Source: Spirogloea muscicola
Lineage: Eukaryota; Streptophyta; Zygnematophyceae; Spirogloeales; Spirogloeaceae
Length of the DNA stretch: 24,337 bases
Direction: 5' to 3'
Assembly (NCBI GenBank): GCA_009602725.1
Contig: WELB01000014.1
Span: forward strand, 221,972-246,308
Shown here: piece after piece, positions 1 to 10,841 of the stretch
Numbering within the stretch: the first letter of the stretch is position 1
Layout of the letters: the number at the start of each line of letters is the position of its first letter
Made by a program: the position numbers and the translations under genes
Notes under the pieces: model-generated
Database searches by the model: none
Told to the model about the DNA's origin: nothing
Seen by the model: only the letters and a program-made list of their open reading frames with translations

Positions 1-206
1 TCCAGCCCTCCTGCCTTTCTCCCGCTCTCCATCACAGAGTTGTAACCGTCCAAACTCCCACATTCCTGTGTCTCATCCAAGTGTACAAGCCCGACCCCTG
101 CCGCCGGCAATACCCCCACAACTGGGCCACTGGTGCCGCTCACCAGTGCGACCACTGATGCCTCTCTGTGTCCGCGCCCACCAGGCCGGGCGGCGAGCAA
201 GCACCC
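1..206 (+). other. Upstream region / 5' UTR of the GH3 gene
   Basis: No TATA box or other clear core promoter element is visible before the ATG at 207. Reading frames here are open only because the DNA is GC-rich. The upstream neighbour lies outside the window. Confidence 0.4.
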
Positions 207-3200
207 ATGGCGGCGGCGGCACTGCTGCTGGCACTGCTGCTCGCCCTGGCCGCGCCGCTGGGCCAGGGCGCCGGCGGGCACCACCGCGGCACTCAGGGCC
301 ACCACGGCGGCCCCCGCGCCGCCGCCCTGTCGGGCTCCGCCGCTGCCTACGCCTGCGGCCCCGGCCTGTCGGCCTCCGCCGGCTACGCCTTCTGCGACAA
401 GCGGCTCCCCATCGCCGCCCGCGTGCACGGTAAGACTTTCCCAAAGATATCATCTATGATCAATCCTCAGCCACACCGTCCATCCTCTGGTTTTCCCCAC
501 TGCCAATGCACTCCGCGAGCATTGGCCTCATGCGCAAGTCAGCGCTGGGGCTGACGACGGCCTCGCTGCGGTGCTGCGGCGCGGCGCTGCCAGACTTGAT
601 CGCCAGGATGACGCTCGCCGAGAAGGTGTCGCAGCTCGGGAGCACTTCGCCGCCGGTGCCCCGCCTCGGCATCGCCGCCTACCAGGCGGGCGCTCCCACG
701 ACCTGCGTCATGCCACGCACTTGCCAGTCAGTCACCCTTGTATCTAGGGTAGGGTTCAGGGTTTTGGGTCTACGGGGTTCAGGGTTTAGGGTTCAGGGGT
801 TAACGATTTACGGTTTAGGTCATCCTGATGTTCGTTGCTTCTTCGTGGGCTGCGCTTCAGTGGTGGAACGAGGCACTGCACGGCGTGGCCAAGTCGCCGG
901 GGGTGAGCTTCGCTGGGCCGGTGCGGTGCGCCACAACGTTCCCCCAGGTCATCGGCCTCGCCGCCGGCTTCAACCCGGTGCTGTGGAACCAGGTCGGCCA
1001 GGTGAGACACGATAGCTTGGCCCTAGCTAAGAGTCATTCATCATACTAATTGGAAAATACGATCAAGCCCCAAACAGACTAGCGGCACACAAAATTAGTG
1101 TTCATTAGAGGCTTGCTATCTTGTTGATGCTTAACTAAGAGCACGGTCATCACCTGTACGTCCCAGTCATGGGGCCACCCTCGGATGGAAGTTCACTCAG
1201 TCTGAGAGAGCACCTTGTAGGCTGTATCAACCGAAGCACGGGCGATGCACAACCTCGGAGCCGCCGGCCTGACGTTCTGGGCGCCAAACCTCAACATCTT
1301 CCGGGATCCGCGATGGGGCCGCGGCCAGGAGACGCCTGGCGAGGACCCTCTTGTTGCCAGGTCAGTAGTGCCAAGTGACGTATCGATAGGCCAAATTTCA
1401 GTATGAATATCTTGTAGAAAGGCTTCAGGGTCCAGGTTGCACTTTGGCCAACTATCTGAGACTCCAGCGATTTGCTACAGTCCATTCCAGCTAGAGTAGC
1501 AGGTTGCTTGCTGACTGGCTTCAGATGCTATGAGATAGCGGGCTTTCTCTGCACATACTGGACCTTTGGAGTTACACTGGCAGCAGGCGTCATTATGATT
1601 TCTTTACAACAACATCACCTCAAATCTTTCTGTGTCAAAGTCAGACAATGGGAGGACGTGGCTTTGGCTGCCAGGCAGTGTGTTTACCTGGTCTACTTCT
1701 GCTTCACGAAACGTTCACTGATTACATTAATGTTGTGCATGACGTGGAAGTGCAGCAAGTATGCGGCAGCGTATGTGACCGGCTTGCAGGGAGGTGAGTC
1801 CTCTACTCGAGCAAGTCACACGATTCATGTGCAGATCCTTGATGCACTCTGCGAGCAACTCTGCAATGTCCCTTGCAGTCTCAGTGGCCTTGTTGGCTGT
1901 GTGGCATGCACAGGCTTTGCTCTTGCTGTAATTGCTGCAGTTCCTGTGACCGTCAGCACGTTCTTTGCCAGATCAGAGGACATTGATGAAGCAAGCTGGC
2001 GGCATTGTTGCGTCATACCAGGCAACGGTGGTGGCGAGCTCAAGGTCTCGGCCTGCTGCAAGCACTTCACGGCATACGACCTGGACAACTGGGAGGGCAA
2101 CACCCGCTTCACCTTCAATGCTTGGGTAGGCAGACATTAGCACTATCTGGTTGTTGCAGAAGACGGCTGGGTCCCGCATCACTCTGTGCTGCCCGCCTGG
2201 CTATTAGAACCTCCATGTGGGTGTGCTATGACACCTACTAGACTTGCGCTAACAGCCTTGCTTTCGCTCGACAACTTGCTGATAATTTTCTGCGCAATAA
2301 TTGCATGCAATTGTCGCTTTCAACTGATACTATTGGAGCTTGATTGTCAAGCCATCCTCCCGTAACCCTGAAAGGCTAGCCTGTTGACAACCCTGAGGGG
2401 GCTGGCCTGTTGATGACCCAATTGCAGGTGACGGATCAGGACAAGGCCGACACATACAATATGCCATTCAAGGCATGCGTCCAAGCTGGCGCATCATCTG
2501 TCATGTGCTCCTACAACCGCGTGAATGGGGTGCCATCTTGCGCCAGCCGCGAGTTCTTGACGCAAACTGTTAGGCAGCAGTGAGTGGCCCCTCTTGCTAT
2601 ATACCTTGACAGAGGCGATACCAGTACTAGCTGTTATTCTCGGACTTGCCATCGAAGTGTAAAGTATGACACATGCCTAACATCTCGGGAATACATGCAA
2701 CATGCAACAGGTGGGGCTTTCAAGGCTATGTAGTATCAGACTGTGGAGCAGTCAATGTTATAAAGAACCCCCACCAAGCAAACTACTCTGAAACAGCTGA
2801 AGGAGCAATTGCTGCTGTCTTAAGGGTGCGTGACATCTCCCACCTGCGGAATGCCTCCGCAGTGGTCGCCCTTGTTACAAAGTTGATGTTGGTACCACGC
2901 ACTTGCTTGCCATGCTGCAGTGCAGCTAGGTCCGCCAAGATTGTCTTTCTGTGGTCTAGTATGCTGTCTTTATTTTTCTGGTGACTAGCCTAGCTGAGAG
3001 ACAAGCGAGAAGTTGGCGACCATCCTTTTCTTGAGCACCGGCTGATGATGAGAATGTGTAGTGCTCTTGCTCTGCAGGCCGGCATGGACGTAGAGTGCGG
3101 GACGACCCTCCAGAAGTCAACTGAGTCTGCCGTGGCAAAGGGCTTTGTCACAGGCAAGGCTGTGGCTGTAACAATTTATAGGAACAAGCTGACTTGACGG

Positions 3201-6200
3201 CGTACTCAACAGGCTATGATGTATCTGAGAGCTGGCCTTGTGAACCCCCTGACCCACATGATGCATCTGACTCAAAGCATCTGAGTCTTGTCTCATGCGT
3301 CTTTGGTGTGGCTCCTGCAGCCGAGCAGGTGGACGAGGCGTTGGCACGGGGCCTGACAGTGCAGATGCGGCTGGGCATGTTCGATGGCAACCCCCAGCTG
3401 GGCACCTGGGGGGCCGTGCCGGCAGCGGTCCTGGGCTCGCCCGCTCACCGTGAGCTGGCCCTGACTGCTGCTCGGCAGAGCGTGGTGCTACTGCTCAATC
3501 GGTGCGCGGCTATGCATTTTGGGTTGGGATGTCAAAATTTCCAAACAAATATGTTAGATACCCAAGATACAACTGTAACTATAGCAGTCACAGTAGAGAC
3601 ATAAATGTCTACTGTGACTGCTATATTCACAATTGTCCAGCAACATGGGCAACTTCAGGGGCACGCATGGCTCCTAGCGCGGAGTGGCCAGCCCTGTTGA
3701 TGCGGGCTTTCTGTGATTTTCGTTGCTTCTGTGGTCGTCTTCTCTTATTTGACTGCTACACTCGAGCTTCACAGCCAGTGCTCGAGTCTGGCGTACTGTG
3801 CTTGCAGAAAGCCTATACTGAGGACTTTTGCTTTTGCTAACGATCAAGTGCTCTTTTGCTCTCATGTTGCAGCCAGAATGTCCTTCCAATCGCCAAGATT
3901 CAAAAGAGCATTGCAGTCATTGGCCCCCACGCAGATGCCACTTCTGCTATGCTGGGCAACTACGAGGGTAAGTGGTCATGGAGCGCAGCCGCAAGATATC
4001 TCACTCCAGTGAGCAGTACATTAGCTGCATAGTGGTCCTTCAAGGTGTGCTTTGAGGGCGATGCTGTGCATCATCGCACAGATCACGATCTAGATGTTAC
4101 TTGCATCTTAAGTGCAACTACAATCTGAAATGCACGGCAGAATACGATTGTGGCCATGTTGGCCTGCCAGAACTCCTATCTTCCTCTGGGCTTGCGGAGT
4201 GTGCGTTGGACCTTGATAATTCGTAGCCTAAGAAGTAAGTCCCTGCACAAGTCCCTGAGCACTGGAGCCCTGCTTACCTGGGTCCGAGCACATTGCAGGG
4301 GTTGCATGTCAGATAGTGACCCCTGCCCAAGGCCTTGGAAGGTCCAGCCCCATCAAGCTGGTAAAGGGGTGCGCCGATGTCGCCTGCACATCCCCAGAGA
4401 CCTCCCAGCAGATCCAAGTTGCCGCCACTGCTGCTGGTATGGGTCTCCTCCTGCAACCGGTAGCTATTATCCTGTGTCCATGGCTTGTTAGTTAAGGTTG
4501 TGGCTTTATCGTAGGGCTTTGCAGAAATCTTGAGAGTATGTTGCATGTCCACCTCACAGTAGCCGTTTGCCTGCTCAAACTGTTGCAAGCCACGGCGGCC
4601 GCCACTGTTTTGGTCATGGGCTTGGACGCCACGCAGGAGAGAGAGGGCCTCGATCGCACCTCGCTTCTCCTCCCAGGTCCTCCTCCCAACCCACATCCTG
4701 TCCCGTCAGTTGCTCGCTGCGATTGGCAAGGACTTTGCGCAGTCTCTGCAGGCCTGCTACCAAATTAGTGACAACGCCAACTAAGTGTAAGCTCAGGGAT
4801 CCATAGCCAAGTCACACAGTCACACGGTCATATCAGAGTCCTCTATTCGGCCTGATCTTCCATCACACACTGTCAGAAGCTAGAATGCAGCGTGATGATA
4901 TGGGCATTCCGTGCTCCAGGCTTCCAGAGCAAGCTGATCACCACCGTGGCAGCGGCGGCTCGGGGGCCGGTTATTCTGGTGCTCTTATCTGGAGGTCCAC
5001 TTGACATCACGGCTCACAAGGCCAACAAGAACATCGATGCCATCCTGTGGGCCGGCTACCCAGGCGAGACTGGGGGCCAAGCCATTGCTGACATCATATT
5101 TGGGGCTGCTAATCCTGGTGAGCGTTGCATGGGTGCCTAATGCTGAGTCCCGAAGTCCAGCTTCCTGACCACGAACTAAGACTCTGGATGATGAGCGTCA
5201 ATTCTCAAGATGGTCTAGCAAGCCTCTCGACCTCTCGAGGGTTACTTTCTCAGAGTGTAGTAGCACAGAGTCCATCTACAGTGTCCGACTAAAGTGATAC
5301 TGGTCACCTGCATCTGATCATTCTCTTAGAGTGAGAGTTCCATCAAAGTATTTGTCTGAGATTGTGCACATTGCACAGCTTTCGAAGCAGCAGTATGGCC
5401 TCAGCTGCCAATAACATGATGTCTCCTGCAAGTGCAGTGGGCAGGCTTCCCATGACTTGGTATCCACAGGGCTTCACTGCCGTCCAGATGACAGACATGA
5501 GATTGCGCCCAGATCGTGCAACATCTTATCCAGGTGAGACCTGGTCATCCGCTCTCGGTCCCTTGCATGGATCAATCTCTTGTGAGGAGTAGTTTGATTT
5601 GCAGCAAAGTTGCAGACAATCACAAGATGTCGGTGGAATCTGTAAGTACTTGCGCATGGAGGAGGCTTTTAGCCGACCTCGCAACCTCCATGTGATCACT
5701 ATGAGCAGAATACATACCATTCTCGGTGTGAAGTGTGCGAGGAACAAAGCTCTGGAGCTGATGCGTGTAGCTTGCTCGCAGGTCGCACACATCGGTTTTA
5801 CACAGGAAAGGTGGTTTTCCCATTTGGATACGGCCTTAGCTACACGTCCTTTGTGTACTCCAATTTTGACATCACCCCAGGTGTGCAAAATTGTCAGAAG
5901 TGACTCGCACATTGTTAGGAGGGCTGCTGCAGCCCAAGACTCGCTTTCCGGAGTTCTTGTGACTCCCACACGTTGACTATCACGAGTGAGTGGGCAACAT
6001 GCCTTCTTTCTCTCAGTGCACAATTTCTGAGGGCGCAGTTCTGATCAAATCCACATTGAGAAATCGATGGGATTTGATGGCAGGTCCGGATTCGTCTCTG
6101 CACGTGTCGGTCAAAGTCACCAACAGCGGCGGACGGGCTGGCCAGGTTGTCGTGCTCCTCTATGCTGCCCCTCCAAAAGGTGTGTCCTTCTCTCTGGCAA

Positions 6201-6870
6201 GTCCGGTTGGTTGTCATGCTGCATTGCCTTACTTCCTCTGAGGTCAGGGTGCTCTTGCAATGCTCCAGCATGCCATTGTCAGCAGTACCACTTTCCACCC
6301 TCCCCTGCCCATTTTCTCTCTTCAATTCCATTAGGCAGTGAACTGAAACGAACCCTAAACACTGCAAGCACTGTGGTTGATTGCCAGCTGGGCTGAACGG
6401 CAATCCTCTGCGCAACTTGGTGGCATTTCAACAGATACTTGTCAAGGTTGGGGCTCAGCCTTCTTTGCACTCATTGTATATAAGCAATGCAGGCACTTAG
6501 CTGTCATCAATGACACTCTATGCACTTGTAGCGTCAGGTCCCAGTATGACCCTCGACCCATCTTAGACTACCACACGCCAAAGCATATTGCTTGGTGTAG
6601 AATTCGAGACAATGCCTCGATCTGACCGCGTTGTTGACGTGTGAAGATGTGTGTTCGTGTCAATTCAGCATCTTATATATGCACTCTTGCTTACGCAATA
6701 CATTTTGTCCTCTGCGTGTTGGTGTGCAGAGAGGGAAGAGTAAAGTGGTGCGATTTGTGTTAAAACCCTCGCGGGACTTAGTCACGTGCAATCCTGCAGG
6801 GCGGGCAGTGCTGATGAAAGGCACACACATCCTCTCGATAGGCTCCTTGCGGCGGAAGCTCAAGCTTTGA
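207..6870 (+). CDS. BXL: Secreted GH3 beta-D-xylosidase / alpha-L-arabinofuranosidase-like, 19 exons, 756 aa
   Basis: Exons: 207-429, 594-685, 861-1001, 1221-1360, 1756-1793, 2022-2125, 2428-2579, 2711-2825, 3078-3153, 3321-3501, 3873-3967, 4299-4436, 4590-4676, 4920-5117, 5438-5533, 5782-5880, 6084-6179, 6388-6446, 6730-6870; total 2271 nt, in frame to TGA. The ATG at 207 opens a hydrophobic signal peptide ([19 protein letters not shown]), so export to wall or medium is likely. The N-terminal GH3 domain (about 75-350) carries [15 protein letters not shown] (181-195), [11 protein letters not shown] (225-235) and VVSDCGAV, with the predicted nucleophile Asp307. The C-terminal GH3 domain runs about 415-595 ([21 protein letters not shown]). 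A fibronectin III-like end follows ([18 protein letters not shown]). Length matches plant BXL proteins (about 770 aa). Family role (known): removes terminal xylose or arabinose from wall polysaccharide; the actual substrate here is inferred. Introns over 300 bp (1361-1755, 2126-2427, 3502-3872, 3968-4298, 5118-5437) show no gene. Exon 17 and 18 boundaries are the least certain. Confidence 0.9.
686..860 (+). other. Non-consensus GC-AG intron 2 of the GH3 gene
   Basis: The conserved peptide needs the junction TACCAG | TGGTGG. The base pair after CAG is GC followed by GGGC, not the usual GC-donor context. The acceptor is a normal TTCAG. It is either a weak GC donor or a sequencing change of GT to GC. 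Confidence 0.5.
743..819 (+). repeat. Interstitial telomere-like repeat (degenerate TTTAGGG) in GH3 intron 2
   Basis: About 75 bp made of degenerate units such as TAGGG, TTCAGGG, TTTAGGG and TTTTGGG, G-rich on the + strand. It lies inside the 686-860 intron, between exons whose protein joins without a gap (AAYQ to WWNEALHG), so it is intronic. TTTAGGG is the plant and green-algal telomere unit (known). Confidence 0.8.
3154..3320 (+). other. GC-AG intron 9 of the GH3 gene
   Basis: The donor reads ACAG|GCAAGG, close to the known GC-donor consensus AG|GCAAGT, and the acceptor is CCTGCAG. Splicing joins KGFVT to AEQVDEAL in frame, as expected for the family. This intron uses a genuine minor GC donor. 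Confidence 0.75.
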
Positions 6871-6918
6871 TGCTTTGTGAAGGCCGGCTTCTTGAAGTCC
6901 TTCAATTTCATGCCTGCC

Positions 6919-6923
6919 TGTAA
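6919..6923 (+). terminator. Candidate polyadenylation signal TGTAA of the GH3 gene
   Basis: TGTAA lies 49 bp after the stop codon. UGUAA is the usual chlorophyte poly(A) signal (known). A five-base match can occur by chance. Confidence 0.45.
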
Positions 6924-8440
6924 TTAGCTCGGCTTGCGAGCTGACGTACACGTTGGCAGGGTGGATCGGCTCAGTAACACCAAATGAGATCTATTTTGAT
7001 ATACATCCTCATATAGTCAAGTGAAGGGCTGTTAGCTTAGTCTTGGCAAATCTGCACATAACGCCTTACGATCGCCGATAGGGTATAGGGTAGAGGGTAG
7101 TCGGTTTAGGGTCAGTTTAGGGTTTTGGGGTTCTGCGTTTATGGGCCATGAAGGAGATTGGTAATCTCCCGCTTGCAGTTGCTTTGATATACATTGGACT
7201 GTTTGTCGAAATTTTCATTGACCAACTCATTCTTTCAATTTCTAGACAGCCACCTCAATCGAGCCAATGAGGCGCTCGTTTCCCAGATGGCAGCTTGCGT
7301 TGGGCAGTTGCAACATGCAAAGGGGGGGGGGGGCACGTTGTCTTTGGGCTCTTGGCAGAAATGCGGAGGGGCAGATTGAGACCCTGAAGAAGCCTTGCTG
7401 GGTTCCTTACCCCTGGGCCTTGACACCTTTGTCTGGGGCTGGCCTTCCGCAGCCACCGCCTCGACTTCACTCCCTCCTGGTAAGACTGAAGCTCTTCCAG
7501 ATGAAAGCTTTCCTGGGCTGTGCGCTCCTGTCACTGCTCCTGTGTGTTGTACACAGCGTTCTCAGAGTCTGCCTTCCTCCAGTCGGACTCCTCCATTGGA
7601 CGTTTGCCCTTGTCCACAGGCCCAGCAGACCGCCCTCGTTGAGGCGGCGGCCCAGCAGATCGCCCTCGTCGCGGCGACTCAGATGCAGATGCGCTCATGG
7701 CAGCAGACAGATTCAGATCTCAGACAGTCAGTCAGACAGCGCAGGCTCCGCCGTCGCCCAAGGTGGGAGGCAGCCATGGCTAGAGCGCACGGGAGCACCG
7801 CGTGGCCTCAGATGTGGAGAGTGAGCCCGACGGGTGCCCGAAGGGGCCGGAATGTGCTCAACCAAACAGCTACATCAGTAGCTACTTTAAATATCGGTGC
7901 TCAAGAAAGAAAGGAAGCAGCGGCGGCGTGATTAATAGCGCCCCACCATCTACACTGCGCTGACCATGCCGAACGATGTCTTCTTGTGCTCACCTGTGGT
8001 TACTAACGTCACACTGTTTCCATGGCCACCTTATCATAGGCTTCCTCATGTAGCCCCACTTTTTGCACTAGCTTTTGCCTGAACAATACATTGGCTTGAT
8101 TTGGGCCAATCTTCCAATTCATGCGCACCGCGCACCTATCTCTCTTCTCTTCTGGATGGCTGTCCACCAGCTCTGGGCCCTCACCCGCCTGCCTCGTCGG
8201 TGTGATGCAGTACGAGTGCGGAGCACGCAACGTAGACGCTGCGAAGTTGGTCAACCACATGCTTCGCTGCCCACAAGGAGGAGAGCGGACCAAGACCCAC
8301 GACCTTCTGCGAGATTGCATGTTCGGCGTTTTTATGGGACTTGCTTAGTTGTATATTTCAAACGCTTCCGGGGCCCCTTCGGACCTTGTCAGCCTGGCCT
8401 TGCACAGCACTCGCCCCCTTTGGAAGGAAGTGGCTCTCCC
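6924..8440. other. Non-coding interval between the GH3 gene and the retroelement cluster
   Basis: No recognisable gene. It holds a telomere-like array at 7076-7131, a 12-G run at 7322-7333 and a short near-repeat of GCCCAGCAGA(C/T)CGCCCTCGT at about 7620-7670. An open frame 7395-7931 (+) has Gln/Ala-rich stretches but no match I know. Another at 8121-8348 (+) has a C..C..H..C spacing vaguely like a BED zinc finger. Neither has a convincing start context or family signature, so I do not call them genes. Confidence 0.5.
7076..7131 (+). repeat. Interstitial telomere-like repeat (degenerate TTTAGGG)
   Basis: Units TATAGGG, TAGAGGG, TTTAGGG, GTTTAGGG and TTTTGGGG run in series, G-rich on the + strand, in intergenic DNA about 200 bp after the GH3 gene. 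Confidence 0.75.
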
Positions 8441-8977
8441 AATGGGGGCAAGGGCTGTGAGAAGCCAGCCCGAAAAGAATTGACAAGGTTCGAAGGGGCC
8501 AAAGTACGAGCTAAGCAGCGACTGCGGGGCCTGAAGAGGAGGCTATGGCAGAACGGGGGAGGATGGACCAGTAGTTACAGGATGGATCAGTAGTTACGAG
8601 TGAGGAGCCTCACATCCGACAGACTAGCTGCTAGAAAACTATCCCCCTGACGAAAGCCGGAGGCCGCAGCGAGAGCACGGCCAGCACGCAGATGCAAGGC
8701 GTGGGCCATGGACCGCTGGAGCGAGACGGACAAGCGCATACGATACACCTGAGCCCACGAGCCAGCGGCGTTGAAGTCAGCCGGCTCACCGCGCCTGCGG
8801 GACACAGCGCGCCGTGCAAGCTTGGCCAACAGGTCGAGCCAGTGGGATCCGAGAGCCCCGTGCACGTCCACAGCCAGGGGGACGAACTCATCGGCAGCCG
8901 GGTGGTCGGCGTGTTTGGCCGCCGTGCTGGCTTTCGCCGCAGCGTGGCCAGCCCGCGAGGCAGAAAGAGAAGTGCGC
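8441..8977 (-). mobile_element. 5'-truncated retroelement copy A: C-terminal ORF fragment plus 3' tail
   Basis: On the minus strand an open frame ends at 8587 and encodes, in order, DEFVPLAVDVHGALG, LDLLAKLARRAV, FNAAGSWAQVYRMRLSVSLQ, RAGRALAAASG and a final SDVRLLTRNY-stop. Copy D encodes the same blocks, so this is a repeated family. Downstream of the stop is a non-coding tail to 8441 containing the module CCTTGTCAATTCTTTTCGGG. A 20-bp stretch near 8561-8600 is tandemly duplicated here and single in copy B. This kind of C-terminal block is reminiscent of green-algal non-LTR reverse transcriptases (recalled, not verified). No RT core is present, so the copy is dead. Confidence 0.65.
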
Positions 8978-9760
8978 GCCCATAGAGGAGAGGGGCTGGC
9001 AAAGCCAGCCCAAAAAAGAATGGACAATGTCCAAAGCCAAAGAAAGAGGAGCCGGAGAAAGGACTACACTACAAAACACTGCAGAACACAGAAACGATGC
9101 AGAGGAAAGCTCAGTACCCACGAGTGAGCAACATCAGGTCTGAGTAGCTCGCTGCAGGGAAAGAGGGAAGTGCGCGCCCATAGAGAAGAAAGGCTGGCAA
9201 AGCCAGCCCAAAAAAGAATGGACAATGTCCAAAGCCAAAGAAAGAGGCACTCCGCCGAGACCCAGAGGCGGCGGCCATAGCACGGCCTGCGCGCGTGTGG
9301 ACGGCGTGGGCAAGGGAGCGTTGAAGCGATACGGCCAGGCGCATGCGGAAGACTTGTGCGAGCGAACCGGCGGCGTTGAAGCCGGGCATCGCCCCTGGCA
9401 GACCCGGCCGCCGGTCAATGGCCTGGCGGGCAAGCCGCCGAATGAGATCCAGCCAGCGGCTGCCCGAAAGCCCCGTGTACATCCATCGCCAGGGCCGCGA
9501 ATTCATCCCCCACCGGGTGATCAGCATGTTTTCGCTCCTTGCCCCGGGCCGCCTGGCCGACCGCGTGCCCTGCAAACGACGCCGATCTGGTGGGATTGGC
9601 GGAGTCGATGCAGTCAGTTGTCACCACATCAGCAATGATGCGGGGACCGCCGCCGGGCGGGATGGCGACCAGGTCGGCGCGTCGCGTATGGGGCTGGCCG
9701 TCCGCGCCCAGCTGGATGGGCATGATGGAGGAGTCGAAAGAGCAAACGCGGCCAGATTAA
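8978..9760 (-). mobile_element. 5'-truncated retroelement copy D with an internal tail module
   Basis: Minus-strand frames encode HTRRADLVAIPPGGGPRIIA with DVVTTD, then KHADHPVGDEFAALAMDVHG, a frame break, then LDLIRRLARQAIDRR and FNAAGSLAQVFRMRLAVSLQ, ending SDLMLLTRGY-stop at 9111. A 75-bp tail module (9173-9246) sits inside the frame and occurs again after the stop (8978-9052). The D...D-V...K order (RADLV, ADVVTTD, K) could be a PD-(D/E)XK-like nuclease, but this is a guess from motif order alone. The copy is frameshifted and non-functional. Confidence 0.6.
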
Positions 9761-9915
9761 CTGGTGGCTGGGAGAAGTGGCTCTCCCAATGGGGGGGGAA
9801 GGCGCGCGGGGCGCATGAAATGAAAAGGGAGGCCAATTCAAGCCAATACACAGTTCAAGCAGAGGCGAGTGCAAACTAAAGAAGGCTACATAATATAGAG
9901 ACCTAAACTAAGGTA

Positions 9916-10134
9916 AATGGGGGCAAGGGCTGTGAGAAGCCAGCCCGAAAAGAATTGACAAGGTTCGAAGGGGCCAAACTACGAGCTAAGCAGCGACTGC
10001 GGTGCCTGAAGAGGCTATGGCAGAACGGGGGAGGATGGACCACTTAGTAGTTACGAGTGAGGAGCCTCACATCCGACAGACTAGCTGCCGGTAAACTATC
10101 CCCCTGACGAAAGCCGGAGGCCGCAGCGAGAGCA
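9916..10134 (-). mobile_element. Retroelement copy B: near-identical 3' end of copy A
   Basis: This segment matches 8441-8679 almost base for base, in direct orientation, including the C-terminal block and the tail. The differences are a few substitutions and the absence of the roughly 20-bp duplication present in copy A. The match stops sharply at the G-run near 10134. Confidence 0.8.
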
Positions 10135-10500
10135 TGGGGGGGGGAGGCCAGCCCAAAAGAATGGACAAGGTCTGAAGGAGTCGGAGTGCTAAGGACTGAG
10201 ACAGCAGTAAGCGAACTCTCAGTAACCTCTCGTCAGTAGATGCAAATCTGAGTGGCCAGCAGGCGGAAAGACGTCGCCCTGACGGAAGCCGGAGTCGAAA
10301 GCCCCGGGTTGGAGCGGTCGACCACATCAGTGGTGACCACATCGGCAATGATGCGCCCGCCGCCGCCCGTCGTGGACGCCACCAGGTCGACGCGGCGCGT
10401 GTGGAGTCCGTCGGCCCTCTGGAGGATGGGCATGACAGACGTATTCTCCATCGCAACTGTGTATCCGGCCTCCTGGAAGATGCCGAACATTGGCGGCTAG
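10135..10500 (-). mobile_element. Retroelement copy C: internally deleted fragment with a variant 3' tail
   Basis: The minus frame from 10490 encodes LHTRRVDLVASTTGGGGRII with ADVVTTD (matching copy D), then jumps to SFRLLATQICIY-stop near 10233. Copy E on the + strand ends in a near-identical peptide (SFRLLANQVCIY). The tail to 10135 includes GACCTTGTCCATTCTTTTGG. The middle block (VDVHG to AAASG) is missing, so this copy carries an internal deletion. Confidence 0.6.
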
Positions 10501-10629
10501 TCCATCCGACTTGCGGCTACTAGAGACTTCGCAGTGTTCATCATACACAGGTCCTTGCTTAGTAGTGTCTTTCAGCGCTTTTCTTTCCCGGCCCCTTCGG
10601 ACCTCTGCAAACTCTCTACGTTCGGGAGG

Positions 10630-10678
10630 GGCTCGGGTGGTTGTAGGTCCAACATTCCCCTGGGGAAAACCCCGAGCC
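10630..10678. other. Imperfect hairpin upstream of the STRAP-like gene
   Basis: GGCTCGGG at 10630-10637 pairs with CCCGAGCC at 10671-10678 around a 33-nt loop that contains CCCCTGGGG. The role is unknown; it lies in the 340 bp before the STRAP start codon and may belong to a repeat. Confidence 0.35.
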
Positions 10679-10841
10679 GGCGGAAGGGCGAGTCGAACCC
10701 TGGACCTCTAGCCGTGGCAGCACAAGCGCTCGAAGCCTTCCCCTAAACCCCACCCCTTGTTGGCTTTGGGGACCTCGCCAGCTCCGCCGCATCCGGCGGC
10801 GGTGGCGGCGGCGGCGGCGGCGGCGGCGGGCGGCGGCGGCG

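Noticed and set aside
1472-2140. 222-codon + strand open frame
   Set aside because: It is a chance read-through of GH3 introns 4 and 5 with exons 5 and 6; the conserved peptides in it are explained by the spliced model.
7395-7931. 178-codon + strand open frame with Gln/Ala repeats
   Set aside because: No recognisable domain, and competing frames overlap it. The internal repetition explains the lack of stops.
8121-8348. Possible BED-type zinc finger (C, C, H, C spacing in AAKLVNHMLRCP)
   Set aside because: Cys spacing does not fit the BED pattern well, and no transposase follows. The frame is short.
8450-10134. CRISPR-like or satellite array from the repeated segments
   Set aside because: Units are few, unequal in length and encode matching peptide ends; they are dispersed retroelement ends, not regular repeat-spacer units.
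10680-10740. tRNA T-arm-like B box on the minus strand (GGGTTCGACTC)
   Set aside because: No matching D arm, anticodon stem or acceptor could be folded around it. A tRNA-derived SINE remains possible but unsupported.
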